Below are positions 32,716-42,120 of a stretch of 47,471 nt of DNA, one piece after another. The notes beneath the pieces are model-generated. The model was given only the letters and a program-made list of their open reading frames with translations, was not told the DNA's origin and searched no databases. Every line of letters starts with the position of its first letter. The first letter of the stretch is position 1. A program made the translations under genes and the position numbers. The DNA is from Microbulbifer taiwanensis. GTDB lineage: Bacteria > Pseudomonadota > Gammaproteobacteria > Pseudomonadales > Cellvibrionaceae. The stretch lies in NCBI RefSeq assembly GCF_014904815.1, contig NZ_JACZFR010000059.1:1-47471 (forward strand). The letters are read 5' to 3'.

Positions 32716-33855
32716 TCAGGTGCCGCTCAATCGATAATTGCCCCGGCGGTCGCGAACAATATGGAACAGCCCCAGGGTAAGCAGCGGCAGTATCACTACG
32801 GCGATATAGCCGTAGGACAGGTACCCGTATCCTTTGGCGATCAGCTCGACGATGCCGAACTGCTCGGCCAGGTACACGGCCCCACCCAGGGAGACGATCG
32901 CGATACCCAGCCTGAGCCGATTCGGGAAGGGCAGTTTCCGCTCGGCAAACACACCGGCCACCCGCTCGTTGATAGCGTGAATGATGCCGGCGCCCGTCTC
33001 GATGAAGGAACCGAACAGCACCACCTGAAAAATCAGCAGGAACCAGACGGCGTTCAGTCCCTGCAACAGGGAGGTAATGGGTACCGGCATATCGATAATC
33101 TGCGGGTACTGGGCCAGCATGGCAATAAACACAAAGATCCCGGGTACTATGCCAATAACACCGGCCAGCGCGCCGGCGCCCACCGCCTCGCGGCGAGTCT
33201 GCAAATGGGGGATAACGAAGAGTACCGCCGCCAGTACGTTGAGGTTGTAGGCGGCGTAGCGCAGGCCGTCCAGGTGCCAGTTCCCGATGACTTCCCGACT
33301 CTGCAGCGCGCCGGTGATCTGCTCGCCAAACTTTGACAGCACCCACACCAGGAACATTGCGTAGACCCCGTAGAGCAGTAGGGACCAGAAAGCCAGCGCT
33401 CGTTCTATGACCCTGCTGCCGAAATAGGCCAGTGCGCCCACCGCTGCGAGCAGGGCCAGGGTCCCAAGTATACCGGGTACCTCGAGTGCGCTGGAAACCA
33501 TCTCCGCGGCCGCCGATCCCAGTACCGCAAGCACCAGCAGTGCGATCAGCAGGTAGAGAATCTCAAACAGGGGCCAGGCGGGCCCGAGCAGATTCCGGAA
33601 AAAAGTCCGATAGTCGTAGCTGCGTGTCAATCTCGCAAATTCGAAAGCCATCGCCAGGACAATCGACCAGCCCGCGCACGCCAGCAACATACCGAGCAGA
33701 CCACCTAGCGGGCCGTGTACCAGGAAGAACTCGGCGATTTCCCGTCCGGTGCCATAACCACCGCCAATAATGACGGACTGAAATACCAGGCCGGGCAGCA
33801 GGTAACTGCGAAAAATTCCCGCGAACCTGGAATTATTATTTCCCATCTTGAACAA
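32716..33855 (-). CDS. YkvI-type membrane transporter (LeuT-like fold)
   Basis: A 379-residue inner-membrane protein with about ten hydrophobic helices. The first helix carries FQSVIIGGGYGTGREIAEFF, the signature of the YkvI family, distant relatives of amino acid transporters with the LeuT fold. It probably imports or exports the small product of the locus (inference). AAGGAG 7 nt before a TTG at 33855 favours this start over the ATG three codons later, which lies 16 nt from the site. Confidence 0.82.
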   Translation of the reverse strand: MFKMGNNNSRFAGIFRSYLLPGLVFQSVIIGGGYGTGREIAEFFLVHGPLGGLLGMLLACAGWSIVLAMAFEFARLTRSYDYRTFFRNLLGPAWPLFEILYLLIALLVLAVLGSAAAEMVSSALEVPGILGTLALLAAVGALAYFGSRVIERALAFWSLLLYGVYAMFLVWVLSKFGEQITGALQSREVIGNWHLDGLRYAAYNLNVLAAVLFVIPHLQTRREAVGAGALAGVIGIVPGIFVFIAMLAQYPQIIDMPVPITSLLQGLNAVWFLLIFQVVLFGSFIETGAGIIHAINERVAGVFAERKLPFPNRLRLGIAIVSLGGAVYLAEQFGIVELIAKGYGYLSYGYIAVVILPLLTLGLFHIVRDRRGNYRLSGT

Positions 33856-33953
33856 AATACGACTCCTTACCGTTCAATTGCAGTCCGTTGCGGGTGAGTA
33901 TACCCGCCGGTGACAGCATTCACTGAGTCTGCGCTTCTTCGGCATTGCACCGG

Positions 33954-34985
33954 TCAGTTGCCCAGGCGCTTGAGAATTTCGTCCACGATCGGGTCACAGC
34001 CGTCCAGGACAGGATCGACACAGGGCAGGTTCACTTCTGCGGACAGCGTCTGCAGGTATTCCTGTCGTTCAGATACGGGTAAACCCGAAGTATTGACACA
34101 GACACCGACACAGACGGCGTCCGGATTGGTGATGCGGGCACAGCGCAGATTCAGTTCCATACATACCCCAATAGAGGGCGGCCTGTAATCGGGGCAGGTG
34201 CTGACGCGGCTTCTCAAAGGATCGTGACAGATGACAAGTGCATCCGGCTGCGAGCCGTGCAGGAGTCCGAGGCTGACACCGGAGAAGGAGGGGTTGAACA
34301 GGGAGCCCTGGCCTTCGATGATGTCCCAGTGTTGCGGGTGATTCTCAGGGGAAATCATTTCCGCCGCGCCGGAGACAAAGTCGGATACGACGGAATCCAC
34401 CGGAATACCGCCGCCCGCGATCATGATGCCGGTCTGGCCCGTGGCCCGGAAGGTCGCATTCACGCCTCTTGCGTTCATCGCCGCCGTCAGCGCCAGCGCC
34501 GAGTACTTCTTGCCGACAGCGCAGTCGGTGCCCACGGTAAGCAGGCGGCGCCCGCGACGTTTGCTGCCGGTCGCAACGGGAATATTGGCAGGTGCCCGGC
34601 GCACATTGATCAGGGCGGCACCGGATTTCCTCGCGTTCTCGGTGAGGCCCGGTATATCAGCCAGGTCCGAGTGCAGTCCGCTGACGATATCCAGCCCCAT
34701 GGCCGCCGCCTGATTCAGAAGCGGAACCCAGGTATCCCCACTGGAGCCGCCGGCGGGAGCCACACCGATTACGAGACTTCGCGCACCGGCTTCTATTGCC
34801 TGGGCGATGTCCATATCGGGCAGTCCCAGATCGAGTTTGCACCCCTCCATACGCAATTGTCCCACCACCGTCTCCGGACACCACTCCGCGATACCGGCGC
34901 CGGTCTTGGCATAGATCATTTCGGTAACATCGCCCAGAAAAATCAAGTAGGGCGATTTCAACTGGAAGCTTATGGTTTGATTCAT
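33954..34985 (-). CDS. dgcN: DUF1611 protein, DgcN-like (D-glutamate N-acetyltransferase family)
   Basis: A 343-residue protein of the DUF1611 family. A P-loop-like VGTDCAVGKKYSA (about 151-163) begins the C-terminal domain; the N-terminal domain contains GVAPAGG and GLHSDL. Members characterised in marine bacteria (DgcN) N-acetylate D-glutamate, working with an enolase-superfamily racemase (DgcA) that makes N-acetyl-L-glutamate. Such a racemase-like gene lies at 37696-38805 in the same run. The gene symbol rests on this pairing and is tentative. Confidence 0.8.
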   Translation of the reverse strand: MNQTISFQLKSPYLIFLGDVTEMIYAKTGAGIAEWCPETVVGQLRMEGCKLDLGLPDMDIAQAIEAGARSLVIGVAPAGGSSGDTWVPLLNQAAAMGLDIVSGLHSDLADIPGLTENARKSGAALINVRRAPANIPVATGSKRRGRRLLTVGTDCAVGKKYSALALTAAMNARGVNATFRATGQTGIMIAGGGIPVDSVVSDFVSGAAEMISPENHPQHWDIIEGQGSLFNPSFSGVSLGLLHGSQPDALVICHDPLRSRVSTCPDYRPPSIGVCMELNLRCARITNPDAVCVGVCVNTSGLPVSERQEYLQTLSAEVNLPCVDPVLDGCDPIVDEILKRLGN

Positions 34986-35090
34986 GACTGACTTCTCTAC
35001 ACGGCAAAGGGTGGCCTCATCCCTGGCCTGATAAGTTTTATTTTCAAGTTTGAAGTTGTATTGCCGGAGCCCCAGGGCTCCGGCAACTGG

Positions 35091-37370
35091 CTATTCGAAT
35101 GAATAGGTGGCGGAAAGGCCGATGGTTCTGGGCTTCACCGGGACGCCGGTGATGTTCAGGATATCGGTACCCGGAATGTCCTGGGCAAAATAGGCGGAGT
35201 AGGCCCTCTCGTTGAACAGGTTGTTTACATAGAGGTTGAATACTGTATCCCGCCACTCGATGCCGGCGCTGACGTCAACCAGAAAGTGGGCGTCGCTCTC
35301 CATATTGGTTGCGGGATTGAGCGGGTCGCCGTTTTCAAATGCTGACGGAGCGCTGTCGACATAGCGGAAACCGCCAGTCAGCCAGCCGTACATCTCCGAA
35401 GAGAGGTCGTAGTCGTAGCGGGCCATTGAGGAAAAGGTCCACTCGGGCACGCGCGGAATCGGGTCGCCGGCGCTGCCGAAGATACCCGGTTCGTCTCCGG
35501 ACAGGGTGCTGTTGGTGTAGGCAATCGCGGTGACGACATTGAAATCCGCCGTCGGTTGCACCGTGAACGAGCCTTCGAAGCCGTAGGCCTCGACGCCGTC
35601 GTTGGCATTGTCCTGTGAGTTGGCACCGAAGTAGGTGACGGTGGTCTGGAAATTTTTCCAGTCCAGGTACCAGAGTGCCGTGTCGTAACTGAACAGGCCG
35701 TCCGCCGATTCACCCTTGGCACCAAATTCGTAGCTCCACAGGTCATCCTGGTCGATCTTCGTCTCCGTCAGTTGTTCGCCCGTCAGTGGGTGCATCAGCG
35801 GAATGGAAGCCGTGGCCGGTCGGTAGCCGCTGGCGACACGGGTGTACAGGGAGGTGTTTTCGCCGGGGCGGTAGCGGGCGGTAAACAGGTAGGTCTGGAT
35901 ATTGGCCTCGGCCGGCTCGTATTCCGTGAAACCGGGCAGGGCCAGGACACCGTCAATGGAAGTGGTCAGCCCCAGTTCGGTCTGGGCGTAGCGCATACCG
36001 GCGGTCAGGTCGAAATCCGGTGTGATGTAGTAGGTCAGGTTGCCGAAGGCCGCCAGCTCTTTATATTCACTCGGAAAATCCGCGTAGAGACCCAGGTATT
36101 CGCCCGGTCGGCCGACCAGGTGCTGGAAATTGTCCGTGGATTCATCCGCGTGATAGAGCCCGGTAATCCACTCGATTTTCCCCTCTCCGGTCGAGGTCAG
36201 GCGCATTTCGTGCACATTCTTCTCGGAGGACTTGGCCGTGGTAAAGGTGGCCTCGGTCAGTGTGCCGGGCGCCAGTCCGTACACCAGTTCCATGGCGGAT
36301 GCATACTGCAGGTAGTCCTGCACCAGCGAGAGATCGTACTCCACACGGCTGCTGGTGATGTTCAAGGTGGCGCCGTCGAATTCGTAGTTGAGGCTGCCGG
36401 AAAGCACCTGGTGGCCGGCTTCGTTTTCGCCGAAGGCAGCGTTGGAGGTCAGCTCGCCGTAGGTTTCACGACCCTTCAGCGAAGCGATATTGACGGCCGA
36501 ACCCATGCCGAAGGAAGTTTCCTGCTTCAGGCCTTTGAGACGCAGGTTCAACCGGTCGGAGGGCTCGAAATACAGATCCGCCGAATAGCCGTAGTCATCG
36601 CCGTCGTTGGCGTTTTCCTGTATGACCTCGCCACTGGCGGCGTCTACCTGATCCACGTAGCCGCCGTCCTTGGCGGAGAAGCCGGAAACCGTGAGCCCGA
36701 GCTTGTCCTCCACCAGCGGCACACTATAGAAGCCCCGGTACATTTCGTTGAGCTCACCATCGGCGGTCGTGGACAGGTCCGCCGTGAGGCTGGCGCGCTG
36801 GCTGTGCAGGGTCGGCTCGCGGCTGATATAGCGCACCGCGCCGCTGATGGCGGTGGCGCCGAACAGGGTGCCCTGCGGGCCCTTGATCATCTCGACCCTT
36901 TCGATATCACCCAGCAGCCCGTCGAAGAAGAGTGCGCCGCCGTCGGAAAAGCCGCTGTTACTGGTCATGGGCACGTCGTCCACATAGACGGCGGTCACGG
37001 CGGTACTGCCCTGCTGGGCCACGCCGCGGGCGCCAATGGAACCACGCCCGCGCTGGCCGGCACCGGCGCCGCCGGTACTGCCGCTGGTGGCAAAGTAGCC
37101 CGGGGTATAACTGAGTAGGTCGTTGATCGAGGTCAGGCCGCTTTTGGTGAAAGTTTCCGGATCCACCGCGGCGACCGCGGCCGGTACGTCCTGGATATTC
37201 TGGGATCGCCGCGATGCAGTTACGGTGATCTCTTCCATGGCCGGATATTCCTCGATTATGCCGCTGTCTGCCTCTTCGCTGGCCTGGGCCATAGCGGCGA
37301 GTGAACAGCTGGATGCCGAAACGGCTGCCAGCAGCAGATAGCCGCGCAAATCACGCTTGTCCTTCGTCAT
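35091..37370 (-). CDS. TonB-dependent receptor of the D-amino-acid locus
   Basis: A 759-residue outer-membrane receptor with signal peptide about 1-30 (ending MAQASEE). TonB box and plug start are MEEITVTASRRSQNIQDVPAAVAAV, followed by the plug motif ERVEMIKGPQGTLFGATAISGAV, and a 22-strand-type barrel ending in LSATYSFE. It belongs to the large receptor group often tied to peptides, sugars or siderophores; no family-level substrate can be read. Context suggests D-residue peptides or D-glutamate compounds. GGAGAAG before the ATG at 37370 overrides upstream Met codons. A 38-bp motif shared with the 42-kb promoter lies 108 nt upstream. Confidence 0.88.
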   Translation of the reverse strand: MTKDKRDLRGYLLLAAVSASSCSLAAMAQASEEADSGIIEEYPAMEEITVTASRRSQNIQDVPAAVAAVDPETFTKSGLTSINDLLSYTPGYFATSGSTGGAGAGQRGRGSIGARGVAQQGSTAVTAVYVDDVPMTSNSGFSDGGALFFDGLLGDIERVEMIKGPQGTLFGATAISGAVRYISREPTLHSQRASLTADLSTTADGELNEMYRGFYSVPLVEDKLGLTVSGFSAKDGGYVDQVDAASGEVIQENANDGDDYGYSADLYFEPSDRLNLRLKGLKQETSFGMGSAVNIASLKGRETYGELTSNAAFGENEAGHQVLSGSLNYEFDGATLNITSSRVEYDLSLVQDYLQYASAMELVYGLAPGTLTEATFTTAKSSEKNVHEMRLTSTGEGKIEWITGLYHADESTDNFQHLVGRPGEYLGLYADFPSEYKELAAFGNLTYYITPDFDLTAGMRYAQTELGLTTSIDGVLALPGFTEYEPAEANIQTYLFTARYRPGENTSLYTRVASGYRPATASIPLMHPLTGEQLTETKIDQDDLWSYEFGAKGESADGLFSYDTALWYLDWKNFQTTVTYFGANSQDNANDGVEAYGFEGSFTVQPTADFNVVTAIAYTNSTLSGDEPGIFGSAGDPIPRVPEWTFSSMARYDYDLSSEMYGWLTGGFRYVDSAPSAFENGDPLNPATNMESDAHFLVDVSAGIEWRDTVFNLYVNNLFNERAYSAYFAQDIPGTDILNITGVPVKPRTIGLSATYSFE

Positions 37371-37695
37371 GGTCTTCTCCGTCAGATTATTTTTATTGGT
37401 CGGTGCGCTGCCCTTGAGGGGCACCTCTACAGCCGGCAGTGCCGCCCGCTCGAATCCAGTTTACCCGCACAAAATTTCATTTGTACAGCTGTTTATGAAA
37501 ATAAGGCTGAATTAATTTTATGTTTGGCGGTTTTTGAGATGGGAGGGACGCCTGGGGTGGGTTCATCGGTGCCGGGAGGGAAAATTTGATCGGGCCGCCG
37601 GAAAAGTGCCTGCAGCTCTTGAGATCAGGATGGGAGTATTCAACAGAATGGATGCGCGCCGCGGCCAGCGGCGCTTACTTGAGGGAAGGAGCGGG
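37371..37695. other. 325-nt gap upstream of the TonB receptor
   Basis: It holds the first copy of the 38-bp shared motif (37478-37515) and presumably the receptor promoter. The 37534-37725 plus-strand frame is short, runs into the epimerase gene and has no ribosome site; it is not called. Confidence 0.7.
37478..37515. promoter_or_regulatory. Shared 38-bp motif, copy 1
   Basis: CATTTGTACAG, nine variable bases, then AAAATAAGGCTGAATTAA. It matches 42121-42158 at 30 of 38 positions, with the outer blocks nearly identical. Distance to the receptor start (108 nt) equals that of copy 2 to its gene (112 nt). Probable operator of the adjacent GntR-type regulator. Confidence 0.7.
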
Positions 37696-38805
37696 TTAAA
37701 CCGCAATGCGGCACAGACGTTGTAAATGCCGCTCGTCGATCTCGGCGCCATGACCCGGCGTATCTGGCAGGTGCATCAGGCCGCCGATCGTGTCGTCATA
37801 GCGGACTCCGCCGCCGACGGGATCCACGGCAAACTGATAGGCGGTATCCAGGTCCAGGAAACGGATATTGGGCCTGGCCATGGCCAGGTGTGCAGCGGCG
37901 GACATGCCGAGGCGGCTCTCGGCGAAGCAGCCGATCATACAGCTGGCGCCGGCGGCCTCGGCGATGGCATTAATCCTGAGCCCCATGTGAATACCGCCGG
38001 CCTTGCCGAGCTTGATATTCAGGTAGTCCGCGGCACCCGCTACGAGCAACTTCAACGCATCGCAGTGGGTGAACAGGCTCTCGTCGGCGCAAATGGGCAG
38101 ATTCACCCTGTCCCTGAGACGCGCCAGCCCCCCAATATCCCAGGCCGCCAGCGGCTGTTCCGAGTACTCGACGCCCAGGTCCTGCATGGCCCTGAGGTTG
38201 GCCACAGCGGTGGGGAAATCCCAGCCCTGGTTGCTGTCGATCTTGATGGCAACATCGGGTCCGGCGAGCTCGCGCACTGCGGCCACATGATCGACATCGA
38301 CGAGTCCGGGGCGACCTACCTTGAGCTTGATGGCATTGAAGCCCGCTGCCAGGGTTTTATCGGCCAATGCCAGGGTGTCCTCGACCCGCGACTGTATGCC
38401 AATGGTCAGGTCGGTGCGAATTTCCCGGCGCTCACCGCCCAGGAAACGGTATAGCGGCAGACCGGCCGCCTTGGCGGCGATATCGTACAGGGCCATATCG
38501 AATGCCGAGCGGACAGAGGGCTCACCGGTGGTAAAGGCGTTGATCTCGGCCATTCTCACCTCGATCGCCAGTGGGTCCCGGCCCAGCAGCAGCCTGGCCA
38601 GCTGCTGGGCGGCGATATGGTTGCTCTCCTGGCTGTCGCCGGTGATGGGGGCAAAGGGGCTGGCTTCCCCCCAGCCGAAAATCCCGCTGTCGGTGATGAT
38701 TTTTACAACGACATTGCGGGCCGCATCGAGTGCCCCCAGTGGCGTAGAGATAGGGTGCTTTAGGGCAACATTGAGGTTGGCGATTTCAATGCTGGTAATT
38801 TGCAA
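37696..38805 (-). CDS. Enolase-superfamily dipeptide epimerase / DgcA-like racemase
   Basis: A 369-residue muconate-lactonising/L-Ala-D/L-Glu epimerase group protein. The catalytic set is complete: K160-x-K162 (AIKLKVG), D190 (KIDSNQGWD), E216 (EQPL), D241 (ADES) and K265 (NIKLGKAGG). This two-lysine pattern supports 1,1-proton transfer, i.e. racemisation or epimerisation. With the DUF1611 gene the likely substrate is N-acetyl-D-glutamate; an L-Ala-D-Glu type dipeptide is the alternative. The start is TTG at 38805 with GGGA upstream. A terminator lies between it and the upstream hydrolase gene. Confidence 0.85.
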   Translation of the reverse strand: MQITSIEIANLNVALKHPISTPLGALDAARNVVVKIITDSGIFGWGEASPFAPITGDSQESNHIAAQQLARLLLGRDPLAIEVRMAEINAFTTGEPSVRSAFDMALYDIAAKAAGLPLYRFLGGERREIRTDLTIGIQSRVEDTLALADKTLAAGFNAIKLKVGRPGLVDVDHVAAVRELAGPDVAIKIDSNQGWDFPTAVANLRAMQDLGVEYSEQPLAAWDIGGLARLRDRVNLPICADESLFTHCDALKLLVAGAADYLNIKLGKAGGIHMGLRINAIAEAAGASCMIGCFAESRLGMSAAAHLAMARPNIRFLDLDTAYQFAVDPVGGGVRYDDTIGGLMHLPDTPGHGAEIDERHLQRLCRIAV

Positions 38806-38825
38806 AACAGTTTCCCGGGTTGATT

Positions 38826-38854
38826 AAAAAAAGGGGGGCCCATTGGGCGCCCCC
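38826..38854 (-). terminator. Rho-independent terminator after the beta-lactamase-fold gene
   Basis: On the minus strand a GGGGGCGCCC/GGGCCCCCC type stem (one mismatch) is followed by seven T. It lies only 20 nt before the TTG start of the epimerase gene, so it would limit read-through into it. Confidence 0.8.
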
Positions 38855-38885
38855 TGGCTAATGCCCAATCGCAGGTGGGGTTCTG

Positions 38886-40799
38886 TCAGTGGTACTGGAA
38901 ACCCAGCAGGTTCCAGTACCAGTAAAACCAGAGCATGAATAATCCACACAGGGTCACCAGGCTGTAGCGGACTCTCGCCCAGGTGCCGGAGAGGCATTTC
39001 TGTCGCCACAGCTGCACGGCGCAGTAAAGGTGATACAGTGCCGCCGCCGCTGCCAGCAGGGGAAACAGCAGGGATACTTTCATCAGTGTCGGCAATTCGT
39101 AGGCGAGTACCGTCGTGCTGCTGGCGATTGCCACGGTGAAAAGTATTACGAACAGGAAGTTGAAAGTCGCCAATGCAATGGAGGCGCTGAAGGCGTTTCT
39201 CTCGATTCCGTGCAGTGCCCGGAATGCAGACCACTGATAGCCCAGCCGCAAGAAAACACCGGCAAACAATAGCAGCGACAGTCCAGTCAGCGCGAAGGTA
39301 AAACCCGGCGATTCGTACAAGGGTGCCCGGTACATCTGGTTGACCCCCTTACCGTCGATGACAAAACCGCTGATCTCACCCTGTTCATTCTCCTGGAAGG
39401 CGATGCGGCCGTAGTCATTGACTTCACGGAACAGATTCTCACCCACTTCCACATAGCGTTTCTTTCCCACCAGCAGGGTGCCGTCGATTTGCGGTTCCAC
39501 CTGGGTGACCGAGAGCAGGCGTGCGAGTGATTCGGCCTTGGTGAAATTGCCGCGCCAGGCCAGGTAATTGCCGGCGTAGCGCTGCGCCCGCTCGGAGAAA
39601 TCCGCAGGGGGCGTCACGGCCGGCAAGTCGCGCGGAAAGAATTCATCATAGAAGGACTTTACGAAGGCCTCGTGTACCTGTCGCGCGCCGTTGACGCCGC
39701 TAAAGGAAGAAAAGAGCACCAGGTCTTGCGCCTTCGACAGGCCGAGATGGGACAGGAAGAGGGTGGTGGCCCCGTCGTGGCCGAAATTGTCGAAGCCGTC
39801 GGGGCCGAAGTGGCGCTTGAGCAGGCCGAGGCCAACGGCGCGCACCCGCTCGTCGTGGGTAAAACCTTCGTCCAGCATCTGTTGCAGGGTTTCCCCCTTC
39901 AGGATACTTCTGTCGCGATAGCTGCCGCCGTTCAGCAGGGCGCGACCGAACCTGGCCATGTCGTGTGCGGTGCTGGCGAGGGCGCCGGCGGGACCGAAGT
40001 TGGAGATGTACTCATAGCCCATGGCCTCGTAGCGATCCGGAACATAGTGGTAGCCCACGGCCATATTGGCTTGGAGCGCCGGCGGCAGCGGCTCTGCGAA
40101 AGTGGAGTGCTCCATTCCCAGTACATCGAAAATGTTCTGTTGTACATAGGTATTGAAATCTGTCCCCGACACATTGGCGACCACGAGCCCCGCCAGCGCC
40201 GTGGCCCAGTTGGAGTAGGCGGTGTGTCGACCCGGCGGATTGACTCTTTGCGGCTGATATCTGGCCAGGGATTCCGCCAGTGGCACCACGCGCGCCGGGT
40301 CATCGGCGATCAGGTAACCGTAGCCCCCGTCCTCGAAGCCGGCGGTGTGCGTCATGATGTGGCGCAGGGTCACCGGTTGTCCGGGCCAGGTGTCTTCGAC
40401 CTGGAAAGTCTTCAGGTATCGATTGACATCGGCGTCCAGGTCCAGCTTGCCCTGTTCCACCAGTTGCATTACCGATACCCAGGTGAACAGCTTGGAAATG
40501 GAGCCGGGGCGGAAGAGGGTGGTTTCGGGGTCCACCGGAATGCGCTTTGCCAAATCCCGATAGCCGTATCCTTTGGCGAGGATGATATCGTCGCCCTTCA
40601 TCACCAGTACGACGCCGGAGGGGCTGTGAGCTTTTGTCATCGTTGGTTTGACAACGCCATCGACAAAGGCCTCTACCACCTGTGGGTTGGTCACATCCGG
40701 AATTTCCGCCTGGCTTGAATTCGCAATTGTTGCGAACAGGGCGGCGGAAACCAGAACCAGTAATTTACCGATGGATTTATTATTATTGGTACTGCACAT
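38886..40799 (-). CDS. Beta-lactamase-family serine hydrolase with membrane tail
   Basis: A 637-residue exported protein: signal peptide about 1-31, then a class C beta-lactamase/DD-peptidase-like domain. Catalytic motifs are S100-I-S-K103 (SxxK), Y195-S-N197 (YxN) and H341-D-G343 (HxG). A linker domain follows, then four C-terminal hydrophobic helices (about 490-635). Relatives are D-aminopeptidases, esterases and penicillin-binding proteins; a D-amino-acid-releasing peptidase suits the locus (inference). ATG at 40799 gives the clean signal peptide. It follows the M19-like gene by 19 nt. Confidence 0.87.
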   Translation of the reverse strand: MCSTNNNKSIGKLLVLVSAALFATIANSSQAEIPDVTNPQVVEAFVDGVVKPTMTKAHSPSGVVLVMKGDDIILAKGYGYRDLAKRIPVDPETTLFRPGSISKLFTWVSVMQLVEQGKLDLDADVNRYLKTFQVEDTWPGQPVTLRHIMTHTAGFEDGGYGYLIADDPARVVPLAESLARYQPQRVNPPGRHTAYSNWATALAGLVVANVSGTDFNTYVQQNIFDVLGMEHSTFAEPLPPALQANMAVGYHYVPDRYEAMGYEYISNFGPAGALASTAHDMARFGRALLNGGSYRDRSILKGETLQQMLDEGFTHDERVRAVGLGLLKRHFGPDGFDNFGHDGATTLFLSHLGLSKAQDLVLFSSFSGVNGARQVHEAFVKSFYDEFFPRDLPAVTPPADFSERAQRYAGNYLAWRGNFTKAESLARLLSVTQVEPQIDGTLLVGKKRYVEVGENLFREVNDYGRIAFQENEQGEISGFVIDGKGVNQMYRAPLYESPGFTFALTGLSLLLFAGVFLRLGYQWSAFRALHGIERNAFSASIALATFNFLFVILFTVAIASSTTVLAYELPTLMKVSLLFPLLAAAAALYHLYCAVQLWRQKCLSGTWARVRYSLVTLCGLFMLWFYWYWNLLGFQYH

Positions 40800-40818
40800 T
40801 TTCACTTTCCGCTGATTT

Positions 40819-42009
40819 CTATCGATCGCTTTCGCTGTGCCAGATTTCACCCAGCACGCGTTTGAAATTGCCGCCCAGGATCAGGCGGATATCGCCATCG
40901 CTGTAGCCGCGGCGCACCATTGCATCGGTCAGGTCGAAGATGCGTTTGGGGTGATCGAAGCCATCGGTGTCCAGCTTTTCGCGGAAGGCGTAGCTGTCCT
41001 TGTAGTTGGCCCTGATCGCCGACAGGTAGGGCTCGGGAATATCATCGTAGCCATCCATATCCATGTCGGAGCCTATGCCGGCATGCTCAACGCCCACCAG
41101 CTTCGCCACATAGTCGATATGGTCCACTATATGCTCTACGTTGGTGGGCTCCTTGTCGCTGACAAACTGGCGTACGCCGGTAATTCCCATCACGCTGCCG
41201 GACCTGGCCATGGCCTGGATGGCTTCGTCCGGTTTGCAGCGCACGTGGCCGCCGGCCAGCGCGCGGACATTGGAGTGGGTGATCAGCACCGGCTTTTGGG
41301 AAACCTCGAATGCGTCGAGTGTGGTTGTGTCGCCGCAGTGGGAGACGTCCACCGCCATCCCGACCCGATTCATGCGCTCCACCACCTGCACGCCGTAGTC
41401 GCTCAGGCCGCCGTCGCTGCGGTCGGTTGAACCGGTGCCGATCAGGTTGCGACTGTTGTAGGTCAGCTGGCTGATGCGCTGGCCCAAAGTGTAGAAGTGA
41501 TTGATGTCGTCCAGCTCGGTGAAGTGATCGGAGTTCTGGGTGCCGACGATAAAGCCCACGCGCTCGCCTTTCTTCAACCTGGAAAGGTCCTCGATGGCAT
41601 CGATGCGTTGCAGACTGTTCGGGTGCTCGGCGACAAGCGCATTCAGGCGCGCAACGAAAGCCAGGCCCTGTTCGGCCCGGACATCGATGGCTGGATGGAA
41701 TACGTCGGTGCCGGAGGCGAGCAGAAATGACAGGTACTCCTCACTGATTTTGTGGCCATCCATCAGCTTGGGTTTATCGCTGACGCCGGCCGCGATCATG
41801 TTCCCCAGGGGGTTGATCAGGGAGAGCATGTCGAAGACCTGGGTGCCGTTGACCAGCTCGATCACCTTGCCGCTATAGCGCTTTTCACTGGCGGCAAAGA
41901 CCTTAAAGGCCCCGAAGTTCAGCATCGGTGCCGCGATCGCGGCGGTCAGGCCCGAGCGCAGAAAGGAACGCCGGCTTATGTTCTTGTCTGTCTTATTGTT
42001 TGAATCCAT
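40819..42009 (-). CDS. Tat-exported M19-like protein with degenerate metal site
   Basis: A 396-residue protein of the membrane dipeptidase fold, with a Tat signal (SRRSFLRSG, 12-20; processing near A39-A40). H224 (VDVSHCGD), H245 (ITHSN) and D315 (GSDMDMDG) are kept. The HxD near the N-terminus is absent (VFDMLSLINP where VIDGHND is expected) and the bridging Glu segment reads VGTQNSDH, with Gln in place of Glu. It may use one metal, a different chemistry, or be a binding protein. First gene of the minus-strand run, 112 nt after the shared motif. Confidence 0.85.
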   Translation of the reverse strand: MDSNNKTDKNISRRSFLRSGLTAAIAAPMLNFGAFKVFAASEKRYSGKVIELVNGTQVFDMLSLINPLGNMIAAGVSDKPKLMDGHKISEEYLSFLLASGTDVFHPAIDVRAEQGLAFVARLNALVAEHPNSLQRIDAIEDLSRLKKGERVGFIVGTQNSDHFTELDDINHFYTLGQRISQLTYNSRNLIGTGSTDRSDGGLSDYGVQVVERMNRVGMAVDVSHCGDTTTLDAFEVSQKPVLITHSNVRALAGGHVRCKPDEAIQAMARSGSVMGITGVRQFVSDKEPTNVEHIVDHIDYVAKLVGVEHAGIGSDMDMDGYDDIPEPYLSAIRANYKDSYAFREKLDTDGFDHPKRIFDLTDAMVRRGYSDGDIRLILGGNFKRVLGEIWHSESDR

Positions 42010-42120
42010 GGATTGCTCCTGAGGTGACCATCAGCTGGGAGATCGGAATCCACCCGGACCAGTCGATCGCACTGGTCCCGGATCGCCCGACAATTGTCAT
42101 ACATTAACCGCAGATTGATC

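Noticed and set aside
37534..37725. Small plus-strand ORF in the receptor/epimerase gap
   Set aside because: It overlaps the 3' end of the epimerase gene, has a very Arg-rich composition and no ribosome-binding site.
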